The notes under the pieces were generated by a model that searched no databases, was not told where the DNA came from, and saw only the letters and a list, made by a program, of their open reading frames with translations. 64,000 bases of DNA from Chromatiales bacterium (ex Bugula neritina AB1) (lineage in GTDB: Bacteria > Pseudomonadota > Gammaproteobacteria > Granulosicoccales > Granulosicoccaceae), in assembly GCA_001730015.1 (NCBI GenBank), contig MDLA01000125.1, forward strand, positions 47,121 to 111,120, in the 5' to 3' direction. Both the position numbers and the translations under genes were made by a program. Every line of letters begins with the position of its first letter. Position 1 is the first letter of the stretch. Of this stretch, positions 43,741 to 53,515 are shown in pieces.

Positions 43741-45776
43741 TCACGCACAGAGCCTGCTTTCGTTTTCAAGCAGGCGGGTAAACGCGGCAAAGTCTATGGC
43801 CTTTTCAAACAGAAACCCCTGATACTCGTGGCAGCCCAGGGTTTTAAGTGATTCCAGCTGGGGTTGTGTTTCCACCCCTTCGGCGACTACATCGAGCTCA
43901 AACAAGTGCGCCATCGATACGATCAGTTCGACTATCGGTCGGGCGGTATCAATTACCTGTATAAATGAACGGTCTATTTTCAGCGTGCCGAGCGGGTATC
44001 GATGCAGGTAGGCCAGATTGGAATAGCCAGTGCCAAAATCATCGAGCGCAATACCAAAGCCGTAATCGACCAGGGCATGGAGTTTATCGATGGTTGCCTG
44101 ATCGTGGCCGAGCAGTACAGACTCGGTAATCTCCAGTTCTATGTGCTGCGGGCTGCCCTGATTCTGCTCGATCATGGTTATCAGGTCCTGCACCAGATTT
44201 TCTTCACCAAACTGCAGCGGTGACAGATTGACCGACAGACGCAGATCAAAACCGAGCTTTGCCCATTCAACCTGCGCGCAAACAGATTCTTCAAAAACAG
44301 TTTTACCCAGTGCGTTGATCAAACCACACGCTTCGCAAACCGGAATAAAGGTGGCGGGGGAGATCATGCCTCTGGTCGGGTGAATCCAGCGCACCAGTGA
44401 TTCCGCACCAACCACTCTGTTTGTCTGTACGTCTACGCGCGGTTGAAAGTACGTTGCAAACTGCTTTTCGGCAAGGGCAGTGCGCAGTTCCGATTCAAGA
44501 CTGATGCGCTGTTCCATGGCATCGCTCAGATCCTGTGAAAAGAACGCGAAGTTGTTGCGGCCATTATCTTTGGCGTGGTACATGGCCAGATCAGCGTGGC
44601 GCATCAGCTCATCAATCTTCTGGCCGTCGTCCGGAAACATACTGATCCCGATTGATGGCGTAACCTTTAGATCACGCCCCTGAATAGACACCGGCTGCGA
44701 AACAGCGTTTCGAATCCGGTTGGCTATATTGATCGGGGTCAGGTTCTCTTTGATCGGGCCGACCAGCAGCAGGAATTCATCTCCGCCCAGGCGCGCCACG
44801 GCGTATTGTTCCGGGTCCAGGGTGGTCAGGCGGCTCGCAATCTCCACCAGCAGCTCATCGCCCGCGGCATGGCCCAGGGTATCGTTAACGTCTTTGAAAT
44901 GATCGAGGTCAACAAAGATCAGTGCACCGCGCCTGCCGCTGGCGAGCAGTTGGTCTATGCGCGCCTGAAAGCCGCTGGTTACATGGTTTCGGTTCGGCAG
45001 TTTGGTTAGCGTATCGTGCTCGGCAAGGAACTGCGCGCGCTCTTCGGTTGCCTTCAGTTTAGATACATCCACTTCGCTGATCAGCCAGGCGTGATCACCG
45101 GAAACGGCATCAAAACAGCGGCGTGCGGTGATATCGTGCCAGCGCTTCCCGAATGCTGTCTGTGTGGCGGCGACGGCGTTGATCTCATTGACATTCGCGC
45201 CAGTGAGCATTTGCATGGTAAGCGGGCTGTCGAAGTGCTCATGCAGTGTTTCGGCGGTGGCACGCACGACACTGCGTGCCGCCGGGTTGCGGTAAAGCGG
45301 TTCGCCGGTTGCTGAATACAGCGTTATCATCACCGAGGTATGCAATAGGCTTCGGCACTGCGCAGCCCGTCAGCCGTCAGCTGTTGTTCCTGCAGCGCTT
45401 CGCAGAACATTGCCATGCGACCGTCGTCGAGGCAGATCCCCGAAAAAACAATTTCTATGGTTTGCGGCTCACCATTGGGGTAGAGCGTCCAGATTTCGCA
45501 GAATTCAGCGTTTTCGTCTCGAATAAAATCATTCTGGTATTGCAGCAGTCGCTTGGCGACGGCGGGCGACATGTCATTGCCCAGTTCACGCCCCAGCAGT
45601 TCATCGAGAGAATCGGCCTGCCAGAGTGCCAGGCTGCCGGAGTTGGCCCACAGAATTCTGCCGTGGTCGATATCAAAGACCCATGCAGGTTGCTTGAGCC
45701 GGTTCATGTCGCGCAGCCGGTGCAAAATCGACTGGTCGCTTTGTTCGGCCCCGGTACTGGAGGCGGCTGGAATCAT
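43741..45776 (-). pseudogene. PAS-GGDEF-EAL cyclic-di-GMP protein split by a 1-base frameshift
   Basis: Two overlapping ORFs make one protein of about 675 residues. 45330-45776 encodes a PAS domain (AWVFDIDHGRILWANSGSLA). 43741-45345 carries a second PAS-like region, then GGDEF (RLGGDEFLLLV) and EAL (AESLVRWIHP, ELEITESVLLG, DDFGTGYSNLAYL). The first ORF ends SAEAYCIPR. Restoring one C (GCC-TA to GCC-CTA, near 45348) gives SAEALLHTSVMITLYS and joins both. The intact protein would make or break cyclic-di-GMP. Whether the shift is real or a sequencing error cannot be told here. The GGDEF-EAL part might still start at an internal codon. Confidence 0.8.
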
Positions 45777-46163
45777 CGGTTTCGGTCTGGCGTAGCCGGC
45801 CCCTCAGGCTGTCGTGATTCTGATTTCATTCGCTTTATCAGTTACCAATGTGGTTGAACAGCAAATTCCGGCGGCAGGGGAAGGCGCGTGCGTCGGGTTT
45901 CAGTGACTTTTCAGTGCGGCAGTTTCCCCTGTCGCATTTCTCTAAATATAAGAATTCTGTCGGCTGGTTCCGTTTTTTCTGAGCACGGTTTTGCGTGCTC
46001 AGGGTAAAAGGAGTGGGGATTTCCGCGCTGGAGTTGCACAGTGGAATCTGAAACCAGGATGCTGGAAATCGGCAGGGTGCGTGGGTGTTACGTAGAATAG
46101 CGGGTATTTATAGAAATTCCTGTGCGAACGGTTATACCTGTTAACCGTGTTGTTGCACCGATT
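45777..46163. other. Gene-free stretch with a 9-bp stem-loop
   Basis: CTGAGCACG and CGTGCTCAG (45979-46002) form a perfect stem with a six-base loop. The T-run lies before it on the plus strand, so it does not read as an intrinsic terminator in either direction. I see no gene in this stretch. It may contain the promoter of the PAS-GGDEF-EAL gene. Confidence 0.4.
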
Positions 46164-46931
46164 TTATTCCAGCGCTTCAGTCGCCGCCTGAGTCAGTGAT
46201 TTAATCATCTGCCGGTATGGCACAGGTCCATAGCTAATACGGCCGACGCCCAGCTCTGCAAGCCTGCTGTTAGGCGGCACGTGCGGCAGTGCGATGATAT
46301 TGACTGGCAGATTGACTTCCTCACACAAACGACCAATCAGTTTTTCATCGGCCAGGCCGGGGGCGAAAAATCCGTCTGCGCCTGCCTGTTCATAGGCTGA
46401 GGCGCGGTTGATTGCATCGCTTAGCATGTCGTCGTTGTGGGTGTCGGGTCTGGCTTTGAGGAAAATATCGGTTCTGGCGTTAACAAAGCCGTGGGTGCCG
46501 TTGCTACTGGCGGCTTTTCGGGCAGCGGCTACCCGCGCGGTTTGTACTTCTATACTGTAGAGCTCACTGGTGCCGACGATCTGATCTTCGAAGTTAAAGC
46601 CAACGATTCCTCTATCCATTGCCTGGCCAATGGTATCGGCGACTGCAGAGGTGCTTTCACCGTAGCCACCTTCAAGATCCATAGTCACCGGCAAATCAAC
46701 AGCGGCAATAATGCGTTCTATATTTTGCAGAGCCAGCTCCAATGGCATTTTTTCTCCGTCGGCAAAGCCCTGGGCCATGGCAACGGGAGCGCTGCCTGTG
46801 GCCAGTGCTTTGGCTCCTGTGCCAGCGACGGCGGCGGCACTGCCGGCATCCCATATATTGAATAGAATAATCGGCTTGCCCGGTATGTGCAGGCTGCGAA
46901 AAAGATCTGCCTGTTCGCTTTGAGTGGCCAT
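46164..46931 (-). CDS. Isocitrate lyase/PEP mutase family protein
   Basis: About 255 residues. LFNIWDAGSAAAVAGTGAKA, VTMDLEGGYGES, GFNFEDQIVG and FVNARTDIFL define the PEP mutase/isocitrate lyase superfamily, with the DLEGGYG metal-binding and ED-x-V loops. Members cleave or rearrange C-C or C-P bonds of 2-oxo or hydroxy acids, such as oxaloacetate and 2-methylisocitrate. The usual catalytic KKCGH loop is absent, so it belongs to the broader uncharacterised branch. ATG 46931 with GGAAG upstream is preferred over the ORF start at 47003. Confidence 0.82.
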   Translation of the reverse strand: MATQSEQADLFRSLHIPGKPIILFNIWDAGSAAAVAGTGAKALATGSAPVAMAQGFADGEKMPLELALQNIERIIAAVDLPVTMDLEGGYGESTSAVADTIGQAMDRGIVGFNFEDQIVGTSELYSIEVQTARVAAARKAASSNGTHGFVNARTDIFLKARPDTHNDDMLSDAINRASAYEQAGADGFFAPGLADEKLIGRLCEEVNLPVNIIALPHVPPNSRLAELGVGRISYGPVPYRQMIKSLTQAATEALE

Positions 46932-47088
46932 AATAGTGCTTCCGTATTTATAGATGCTGGAATAAATCAGGTTTGGACAAAACAGGTTAATACAAATGAA
47001 CAACCAGCGCCAACTGTTGTTTTTCTAACGCATCGGTTGAAAAATCAGTTAGATCTGCTGCTTTGGTTTAACACAGGACGGCCGGTTT

Positions 47089-47799
47089 TTACTCATACTG
47101 ATTGTGTCGCCGAACCCAGGCCATCGGGTAGTCGAGTTTGTCTTCATCGCGGCCTTTGGGCAACAGATCAAGGTACTGGTAAATTGAATTCATGTTGTCG
47201 AGTCCGCGGGAGTAACACGAATAGGTGTGGTAGATTGCGTTGCTCTCGTCTTTGGCAAATACACTAATGCCGGGCAGTTCATCCATGCTGGTCTCGGTCG
47301 GGCGGAAGTTGTAATCAACCGGTCCGGCGTCTCGCTGTTCCTGCGAGAATGAAACATTGAAGTCTTTGTTGAAGGTAGAGCCGTTGGCCGATACCCAGTT
47401 AAAGTTCCACCCCATCTGCTGTTTGTATTGCAGTATTTTATCAAGCGGTGCGTTGGATACAGCAACAAAAGCGGTGTCACGTGCTTCAAGGTGAATGGTG
47501 GTGCCATCGTAGCAATCGGCCCATAGGCTGCACGAAGGGCAGCCCCCATCCCAGTCTTCTCCCATCATAAAGTGCTGCACAATCAATTGACTGTGGGGCC
47601 CGAACAGATCGGCCAGCGCGAGCGGCCCCGCGGTGGACTGGAACTGGTAGGGCTGATCTATTAATACCCAGGGGAGTTCGCGTCTGAGTTCACTGACGGC
47701 GTCCCGCTGGCGCTGCAGTTGCTTCTCGGCCGAGAGCAGCACCCGGCGCGCTTCCAGCCATTCAGAGCGTGAGACACTTTTTTGATTCGACATTGCCAT
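47089..47799 (-). CDS. DUF899 thioredoxin-like protein
   Basis: A 236-residue protein of the DUF899 family. LADLFGPHSQLIVQHFMMG and GCPSCSLWADCYDG (with CxxC) define it, and FNKDFNVSFSQEQ and SCYSRGLDNMN are also characteristic. The fold is thioredoxin-like. The biochemical role is unknown. AGGAAC lies before the ATG. It is adjacent to the AHSA1/ArsR pair on the same strand, and such combinations recur. Confidence 0.88.
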   Translation of the reverse strand: MAMSNQKSVSRSEWLEARRVLLSAEKQLQRQRDAVSELRRELPWVLIDQPYQFQSTAGPLALADLFGPHSQLIVQHFMMGEDWDGGCPSCSLWADCYDGTTIHLEARDTAFVAVSNAPLDKILQYKQQMGWNFNWVSANGSTFNKDFNVSFSQEQRDAGPVDYNFRPTETSMDELPGISVFAKDESNAIYHTYSCYSRGLDNMNSIYQYLDLLPKGRDEDKLDYPMAWVRRHNQYE

Positions 47800-47835
47800 G
47801 TTCCTGTTTTGTTAAATGTCTGTTTTGCCTTGTCC

Positions 47836-48276
47836 TCAGGCAGAGCTGGTTTGAGTGTGTAGCAGCGTATCAATTACTTCCAGTATCTGTGTCCAGCCCT
47901 TCTCGTGGTTGTTGCGCATTTCTTCGCTAATGAATTTTATGTGGTTGATTATTACCCGTACTCCGTTGTCTGCCGGTTTGAAATCTATAGTCACGGTAGA
48001 GTCATCGGTGGAAAAAGGTGATTCCCAGGTAAATGCAATTTGCGAGAAAGGGTTCAGTGTCAGATAAGTGCCTGTGTGCGGCATCTGGCGCTCGGAAGAT
48101 TCCATCAGTATCAGGTAGCGACCGCCTTCAACTGCGTCGACTTCGGCTTTGCTGACAACCACCCCGTCGTCCGGAGTCATGAACTGCTTAAGCATCTGTG
48201 GATCAAGCCAGGCGTTGTATAGAGTCTCTGCCGGAGCATCTATAATCCGTTCTACGGTTAACGTGAGTTCAGTCAT
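47836..48276 (-). CDS. SRPBCC/AHSA1-domain protein
   Basis: A 146-residue AHSA1-like protein. TVERIIDAPAETLYNAWLDP starts the fold, and VVSKAEVDAVEGGRYLILME, FTWESPF and NNHEKGWTQILEVIDTLL complete it. These START-like proteins have a hydrophobic cavity, and their ligands are mostly unknown. It overlaps the ArsR regulator gene by eight bases, the standard ArsR-AHSA1 pairing, and is presumably under its control. Confidence 0.88.
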   Translation of the reverse strand: MTELTLTVERIIDAPAETLYNAWLDPQMLKQFMTPDDGVVVSKAEVDAVEGGRYLILMESSERQMPHTGTYLTLNPFSQIAFTWESPFSTDDSTVTIDFKPADNGVRVIINHIKFISEEMRNNHEKGWTQILEVIDTLLHTQTSSA

Positions 48277-48604
48277 CGAATTCTCCTAATTGCCTGCTGA
48301 GTTTGTCCAGACGAAGTGCCCAGATTGAATTTAGCTTACTAAGCCATTGCTCTATTTCTGTAACCGGACCTGTGGTCGCTTCTATTAAATGGATACGTCC
48401 ATGGGTTGTTCTAGTAACCAGTTCTGCGTTTTCCAGTACCTTTATGTGTTTCGATACGGCGTTCAGACTTATGCTGTAACAGGAAGCCAGATCAGTCACT
48501 CGTGTAGGGCCCTGTTGGATTAAATCTGTGATAATTTCACGGCGGGTGCTGTCACTGATCGCCTTTAGAGTTCGTGAGAGCCTTTCATCCTTTTGTTCAA
48601 CCAT
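48269..48604 (-). CDS. ArsR-family transcriptional repressor
   Basis: A 111-residue winged-helix protein from ATG 48604 (MVEQKDERLSRTLKAISDST). RREIITDLIQQGPTRVTDLA and YSISLNAVSKHIKVLENAEL contain the recognition helix. No metal-binding cysteine cluster is evident, as in the subgroup paired with AHSA1 proteins. A palindrome covers its start codon and is a likely autoregulatory operator. The ORF track start at 48685 adds residues unlike the family. Confidence 0.88.
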   Translation of the reverse strand: MVEQKDERLSRTLKAISDSTRREIITDLIQQGPTRVTDLASCYSISLNAVSKHIKVLENAELVTRTTHGRIHLIEATTGPVTEIEQWLSKLNSIWALRLDKLSRQLGEFDD

Positions 48605-48613
48605 ATGGTTGAA
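48596..48613. promoter_or_regulatory. 18-bp perfect palindrome over the arsR start, likely operator
   Basis: TTCAACCATATGGTTGAA is perfectly symmetric and includes the ATG of the ArsR gene. This shape and place fit ArsR-type autoregulation of an ArsR-AHSA1 operon. Confidence 0.7.
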
Positions 48614-48837
48614 TATACCAAAATAGCAGGGAAGTGCAAGTGGTTTTGGTATTTGCTGTGCTGGCGGCTGGCTAGTACAGAGCAATCTCGCGGGCGTTAT
48701 AGTTTAGTGGTTTCGTGCCACAAGGGGCTTGTGGTGCTTGTCATGCACAGTTAAACGCGGGCACAGATAAACCGGTATACTGCGAATAGCGGACTCGGTG
48801 GCTCTTATTTGCTATAAGGTTTGCTATAAGGCAAGTG

Positions 48838-49512
48838 TCAGTAGGAGATAAGCTCTGCAGACAGGTGTTGAGTGTCGTTGATTGCGACAACCGAGGGTAC
48901 TTTTTCTTCAAAGTGCAGCAGCGTGACACTGGTATTCGCCAGCTGCAGGCGTTCCTGATCCGGTAAAAACTGCTGTAATAGCAGATTTTTGAAGTCAGCG
49001 TGTATCAGGCACAGTACGACGATATCCTGACCATAGAATGTTTCAAGTAAACGCTCTGCCTGTTGCTCTGCGCGTACCGCCGCTTGTGCATGGGTTTCTG
49101 CGTTTTCCAGTCTGAACCAGCCGTTATCATCTATATCGTCAGGGATTATATATTCAGGGTAGCGCTCCTGCAGCTGCGAGCGGCTAAGGCCGGGTGCGCC
49201 GATCATCTGCCCGGGCAGGTGGCCGTCATAGCAGCCGCCCACTTCATAGAGTTCCGTCCAGATCTGTGGTTTTTTCGCCAGTAGTGTGGCCATTGGCCGA
49301 AGTGTCTGGATGGTGCGGGTGAAGGCGCTGGTCAGCAGCAGGTCTGGTTCCAGTTCACCTGTGGCTTTCTGATGAAAGCGCTCACCAAGCAACTGCGCCT
49401 GCTGCTGCCCGCGTTCGGTGAGCAGCGGGTCGTTAACACGCTGTGCATCCGGTAGTGCGTTGTTTGCAGATTCGCCGTGGCGAACCAGATACAGTTTCAA
49501 ACCGTTCTGCAT
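48838..49512 (-). CDS. Histidine phosphatase (phosphoglycerate mutase-like) family protein
   Basis: A 224-residue protein. KLYLVRHGESANN holds the RHGE catalytic His, and LLTSAFTRTIQTLRPMA has the second conserved Arg. IVVLCLIHADF supplies the second His. Insertions of about 30 residues in the middle (CYDGHLPGQMIGAPGLSRSQ) mark an uncharacterised branch. The substrate is unknown. It lies 45 bp after the typA stop and may be read from the same transcript. Confidence 0.85.
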   Translation of the reverse strand: MQNGLKLYLVRHGESANNALPDAQRVNDPLLTERGQQQAQLLGERFHQKATGELEPDLLLTSAFTRTIQTLRPMATLLAKKPQIWTELYEVGGCYDGHLPGQMIGAPGLSRSQLQERYPEYIIPDDIDDNGWFRLENAETHAQAAVRAEQQAERLLETFYGQDIVVLCLIHADFKNLLLQQFLPDQERLQLANTSVTLLHFEEKVPSVVAINDTQHLSAELISY

Positions 49513-49557
49513 TGGATGAGCCGTTCCTTTTGCCTGCGACGGGCAGCTTATTACGGG

Positions 49558-51390
49558 TTATGCAGCAGCCTGACGTGAAGCGCGCTTGCGATCAGTTTCC
49601 TTTAGAATTTTCTTGCGAAGCCTGATGCTTTCCGGTGTGACTTCAACCAGTTCATCGTCTTCTATAAATTCCAGTGCCTGTTCCAGCGTATGCTTGATAT
49701 GCGGCGTTAGCGTTAGTGCTTCATCTGTGCCTGAGGCGCGCACGTTGGTGAGCTGCTTGCCTTTAGTGGCATTGACGGTGAGATCATTCGAGCGAGTATG
49801 CAGGCCGATAATCTGGCCTTCGTAGATTTCCACAGCATGGCCGAGGAACAGGCGACCACGGTCCTGCAGGTTGAACAGTGAGAAACCGGCTGTTTTGCCG
49901 TTGCACATAGAAACCAGCACGCCGTTCTGACGAGCCGCAACTTTGCCTGCTTTTACTTCACCGTAGTGATCAAACACACTGGTGAGAATACCGGAGCCGG
50001 AGGTGAGCGTAAGAAATTGACCGCGAAAACCAATCAAACCGCGCGATGGAATAATAAACTCCATTTTAACCCGGCCTTTGCCGTCGGGTTCCATGTTGGT
50101 TAGCTCCGCTTTGCGAAGCCCGAGCTCTTCCATTACCGCGCCCTGATTCTGCTCCTCAACATCTACCACTACCTGCTCGAAGGGTTCCTGTATCACGCCG
50201 TCTATTTCTTTCTGGATCACTTCCGGGCGGGAGACGCCAAGCTCAAAGCCTTCGCGTCGCATGGTTTCGATCAGTACCGACAGATGCAGTTCACCGCGGC
50301 CGGAGACTTTGAATTTGTCTGCTGAATCGCCTTCTTCGACGCGCAGCGCTACGTTGTGAATGAGCTCCTGCTGCAGACGCTCGCGGATGTTTCGCGACGT
50401 TACGTATTTGCCTTCTTTGCCGGCAAACGGTGAATCGTTGACGCGGAATGTCATGCTGACAGTCGGTTCATCGACTGAAAGAGGGGGCAGCGCTTCCACG
50501 TGGTCGGGATCGCAGAGGGTGTCGGAGATGCCGAGGCCGTCGATGCCGGTGATGCAGACGATATCGCCGGCAGAGGCGCGGTCTGTGTCTACGCGTTCCA
50601 GACCCATATAGCCCTTCACATTAAGTACGCGGCCTTTGCGCTCTTTGCCTTCGGCGGTTTTGATTACCACCTGCTGGTTCGGCTTGAGGCGCCCGCGAGT
50701 GACGCGGCCCACACCGATAACGCCCACGTAGCTGTCGTAGTCGAGTGCGGAGATCTGCATTTGAAAAGTACCGGCTACATCGACGTCGGGGCTGGGTACT
50801 TTTTCGGTGATCATTTCGAACAGCGGCGTCATGTCTTCAGCCATCTCTTCGGGTTCCAGTCCGGCGATACCGTTGATTGCAGAGGTATAGATGATCGGGA
50901 AGTCGAGTTGCTCGTCGGTGGCGCCGAGGCGGTCGAAGAGATCAAACACCTGATCCATAACCCAGTCGGGGCGTGCACCGGGCCGGTCGATCTTGTTGAT
51001 AACCACAATCGGTTTCAGGCCCTGCTCGAATGCCTTGGAGGTGACAAAGCGGGTTTGCGGCATCGGGCCATCGACGGCATCGACCAGCAGCAGTACGCTG
51101 TCGACCATTGACAGCACGCGTTCTACCTCGCCACCGAAATCGGCGTGGCCGGGGGTGTCGACAATATTAATGCGGTAGTCGCGCCACTCGATTGCGGTGT
51201 TCTTGGCTAGAATGGTTATGCCGCGCTCTTTTTCCTGATCGTTTGAGTCCATGATGCGCTCTGCATCCTGTGACTTGCGATCGAGCGTTCCCGATTGATT
51301 GAGGAGTTTGTCAACCAGCGTGGTTTTGCCATGATCGACGTGCGCAATGATTGCGATATTTCTGAGATTATCAGTGGGAGTTTGATGCAT
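49558..51390 (-). CDS. typA: Ribosome-associated GTPase TypA/BipA
   Basis: A 610-residue translational GTPase with full-length architecture. The G1-G4 motifs [23 protein letters not shown] and NKID are all near the N-terminus. [16 protein letters not shown] and the [16 protein letters not shown] region in the C-terminal domain are specific to BipA. It binds ribosomes and helps 50S assembly, especially in the cold. Base composition and motif spacing are ordinary. I see no sign of transfer. Confidence 0.97.
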   Translation of the reverse strand: MHQTPTDNLRNIAIIAHVDHGKTTLVDKLLNQSGTLDRKSQDAERIMDSNDQEKERGITILAKNTAIEWRDYRINIVDTPGHADFGGEVERVLSMVDSVLLLVDAVDGPMPQTRFVTSKAFEQGLKPIVVINKIDRPGARPDWVMDQVFDLFDRLGATDEQLDFPIIYTSAINGIAGLEPEEMAEDMTPLFEMITEKVPSPDVDVAGTFQMQISALDYDSYVGVIGVGRVTRGRLKPNQQVVIKTAEGKERKGRVLNVKGYMGLERVDTDRASAGDIVCITGIDGLGISDTLCDPDHVEALPPLSVDEPTVSMTFRVNDSPFAGKEGKYVTSRNIRERLQQELIHNVALRVEEGDSADKFKVSGRGELHLSVLIETMRREGFELGVSRPEVIQKEIDGVIQEPFEQVVVDVEEQNQGAVMEELGLRKAELTNMEPDGKGRVKMEFIIPSRGLIGFRGQFLTLTSGSGILTSVFDHYGEVKAGKVAARQNGVLVSMCNGKTAGFSLFNLQDRGRLFLGHAVEIYEGQIIGLHTRSNDLTVNATKGKQLTNVRASGTDEALTLTPHIKHTLEQALEFIEDDELVEVTPESIRLRKKILKETDRKRASRQAAA

Positions 51391-51650
51391 AGGAACGTAC
51401 GATGCGGTAAAGCAGGCTAAGCCCGTCAGGTTTAAAGAAATTTTGCGCGATTATACAGATTGCGGGCCGAATAAATACGGGCGTCTTGTGGTTGATTGTA
51501 ATTTATGCGCAACGAAGTCGGTAAATAGCCCCGGTCTGGCGGTACTTTTCTGCTCAGGCGCTGTTTTACGCGAGTTTATGTGGCGCAGAATCGCTGCACG
51601 TGCGGCGACTTGTGACTAGCAATATCAGCTATTGTTCAGTACAGGCACTA

Positions 51651-51811
51651 ACCCGCATTATTCACGGGCTTGACGGGGCCTCACTTGATCTTTCGATTCC
51701 ACAGAGAATTTCTTCTCTTGCTAATATCAGTAAGTATTCGACGCGAGAAGAAAATCCACTGTGAAAGCAAATCTCTGCGCGATATCCTCGTCACCCCATG
51801 AATAATGCGGG
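51651..51811. repeat. 161-bp long imperfect palindrome, dispersed element
   Basis: The outer arms are CCCGCATTATTCACGGG and its near-complement CATGAATAATGCGGG. The inner arms CACAGAGAATTTCTTCTC and GAGAAGAAAATCCACTGTG also pair. The whole element can fold as one long hairpin. Single-arm relatives lie at 43691-43735 and 53431-53500. The rest of the gap 51391-51888 between typA and the MBL-rhodanese gene holds nothing I can support as a gene. Confidence 0.75.
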
Positions 51812-51888
51812 CTAAAAACGCTGTTAACTATTGAATTATAGTGATTTTCCAGCGTTTTATAAGGCTTTTGCTGCAGTTTGATCAATTT

Positions 51889-53211
51889 TTATTCAAATTC
51901 CATCGCCCGATAGATTTGATCGGCGTTTCTTGCTGCCAGTTCGGTGAAGGTATCGAGGTGGCGATAGGCTGACTGGTCAACCTTGTAGGCGTCGATCAGG
52001 GTGCCGCCTTCGTCAAGCAGGGTGCCAATTACCTGCCGCATGTGCTGCAGGTATCCGAGTGTGTATTTTTCGACCTCAGCCATCACTGTCGGGTCGCCGT
52101 GGCCGGGTATTACCGTTTGCGCTCCAAGTGCGGCAAATGCCTCCCAGGTTTCAATCCATGCAGCCGTGTCGGTGTGTTCAAACACGGGTAACAAGCGCTG
52201 ATGAAAAGCTATATCGCCGGCTATTACCAGCTTGCGCTCAGGCATCCACAGGACGATATCACCGGGGCTGTGCGCCGGCCCGAGGTTGAGTATTTCAATG
52301 GTTTCGCCGCCGAGTTCTATAACGCGCCGGTCAGAGAATAGTTCGTCAGGTAGCGACAGCTCGGTGCCCATGGCTTTATCGCGGTTTCTGCTTTTCATGC
52401 GATCAAGAACGTCTTCACCGGTTTCTTCGATTTCTGTTTGCGTATCTTCATGGGCTATTACAATCGCGCCCTGCTGCTGCCAGTAGTTCATGCCAAGCAT
52501 GGCGTGGCCCTGACCATTTTCCAGCACGACGTATTTCACCGGCTGATCAGTGCGCTGTTTTATCTCATTGTGCAGGGCTTGCGCGAGCAGGTAGTTATCG
52601 CCAGCGTTCATTACTACCACGCCATCGTCGGTGATGATAAAGCTCAGGTTATTGTTGTGGCCTGAATTCTCGTAGGTGGGCGGTGCGGTGGCGCCAATAG
52701 CACTCCAGATACCATCGGCGACCTGCACGGGCTTGCGATAGAGCATGGTGCCGGGAGCTGAATCGGGCTGAATGACCGGCAGATCGGCATCGCGCCAGGC
52801 GAAAAAACCATCGGTGTAGTTATAGACGTTTTCATAGCCCAGCTGCATGAGGGTTTGCGCTGCCAGCGGACTGCGTTGATTGATGCCGCAGAATACAACA
52901 ATGGGCGTAGTTCTATCGGGTACGGCAACGTCTATTCGAAACTCAAGCCAGCCACGATTTATATTTAGCGGATGAAAGCCTGCGTCTATAGTGCCACCCA
53001 GGGTTGCTATTTCTGTGGGTGTTCGAACATCAATGAGCTGAATTTCAGGTTCGACGCTAATTAGTGACTGCAGTTCGGCGGTACTGATATTGTTTATAGA
53101 ACCGATAGCCTGCTGCAGTATGTTGTCGGCACTTTTATTTTCATCTGCAGAAGTAATAAAAGTGGCAAATAGTAGTGTTGGTAAAAGAGGTGCCCGTGTC
53201 TTGCTGATCAT
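51889..53211 (-). CDS. Rhodanese plus metallo-beta-lactamase-fold protein with degenerate zinc site
   Basis: A 440-residue protein with a Sec-like signal. Residues about 40-150 are a rhodanese domain with an active-site Cys in VVFCGINQRSPLAA. The second part is a metallo-beta-lactamase fold. Its HxHxDH motif is replaced by the sequence NGQGHA, while the later ligands in GPAHSPGD, IAGDIAFH and IPGHGDP remain. Rhodanese domains carry persulfide sulfur, fitting the sox neighbourhood. It may be a SoxH-like periplasmic protein that lost one metal site. It is divergent from the MBL gene at 53516. Confidence 0.85.
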   Translation of the reverse strand: MISKTRAPLLPTLLFATFITSADENKSADNILQQAIGSINNISTAELQSLISVEPEIQLIDVRTPTEIATLGGTIDAGFHPLNINRGWLEFRIDVAVPDRTTPIVVFCGINQRSPLAAQTLMQLGYENVYNYTDGFFAWRDADLPVIQPDSAPGTMLYRKPVQVADGIWSAIGATAPPTYENSGHNNNLSFIITDDGVVVMNAGDNYLLAQALHNEIKQRTDQPVKYVVLENGQGHAMLGMNYWQQQGAIVIAHEDTQTEIEETGEDVLDRMKSRNRDKAMGTELSLPDELFSDRRVIELGGETIEILNLGPAHSPGDIVLWMPERKLVIAGDIAFHQRLLPVFEHTDTAAWIETWEAFAALGAQTVIPGHGDPTVMAEVEKYTLGYLQHMRQVIGTLLDEGGTLIDAYKVDQSAYRHLDTFTELAARNADQIYRAMEFE

Positions 53212-53430
53212 TCGCCCGGTCCGTTTATTTTGTCTATGCGTGCAGCTGTATATGCCACTATAATAGCGGTTGATAGGTTTATTTGCGATTCTTGTCAGTT
53301 TGATACTGTTGTAGCAAAGTGACTATGTCTACTGGCATATGTCGTTCTATATAGATCTGAACCATGCAATATACAGCCATGTAGTGCACAGCCATGCAGT
53401 GTAGGGTGCCTGTGCGCAATAAGAATCCGG

Positions 53431-53500
53431 CGCCAGAGAAATTTCGCTGTAAAAGACTATCGCCACGCGATATGCTCGCCATACCATGAATTATCCGGCT
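53431..53500. repeat. Divergent copy of the palindromic element arm
   Basis: CGCGATATGCTCGCCATACC followed by ATGAATTATCCGGCT matches the right arm of 51651-51811. CGCCAGAGAAATTTCGCTGT upstream resembles its inner arm. The ATG at 53486 used by the ORF track lies inside it. Confidence 0.5.
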
Positions 53501-53515
53501 ACGGGAGCGAACAAA

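Noticed and set aside
45979-46002. Stem-loop as intrinsic terminator
   Set aside because: The T-run is on the wrong side of the stem for either strand.
46887-47267. Plus-strand ORF of 126 residues
   Set aside because: It runs opposite to the PEP mutase and DUF899 genes and the gap between them, with no coding pattern of its own.
53279-53482. Minus-strand ORF of 67 residues
   Set aside because: It overlaps a dispersed repeat arm, and its Cys/Met/Tyr-rich sequence has no domain pattern.
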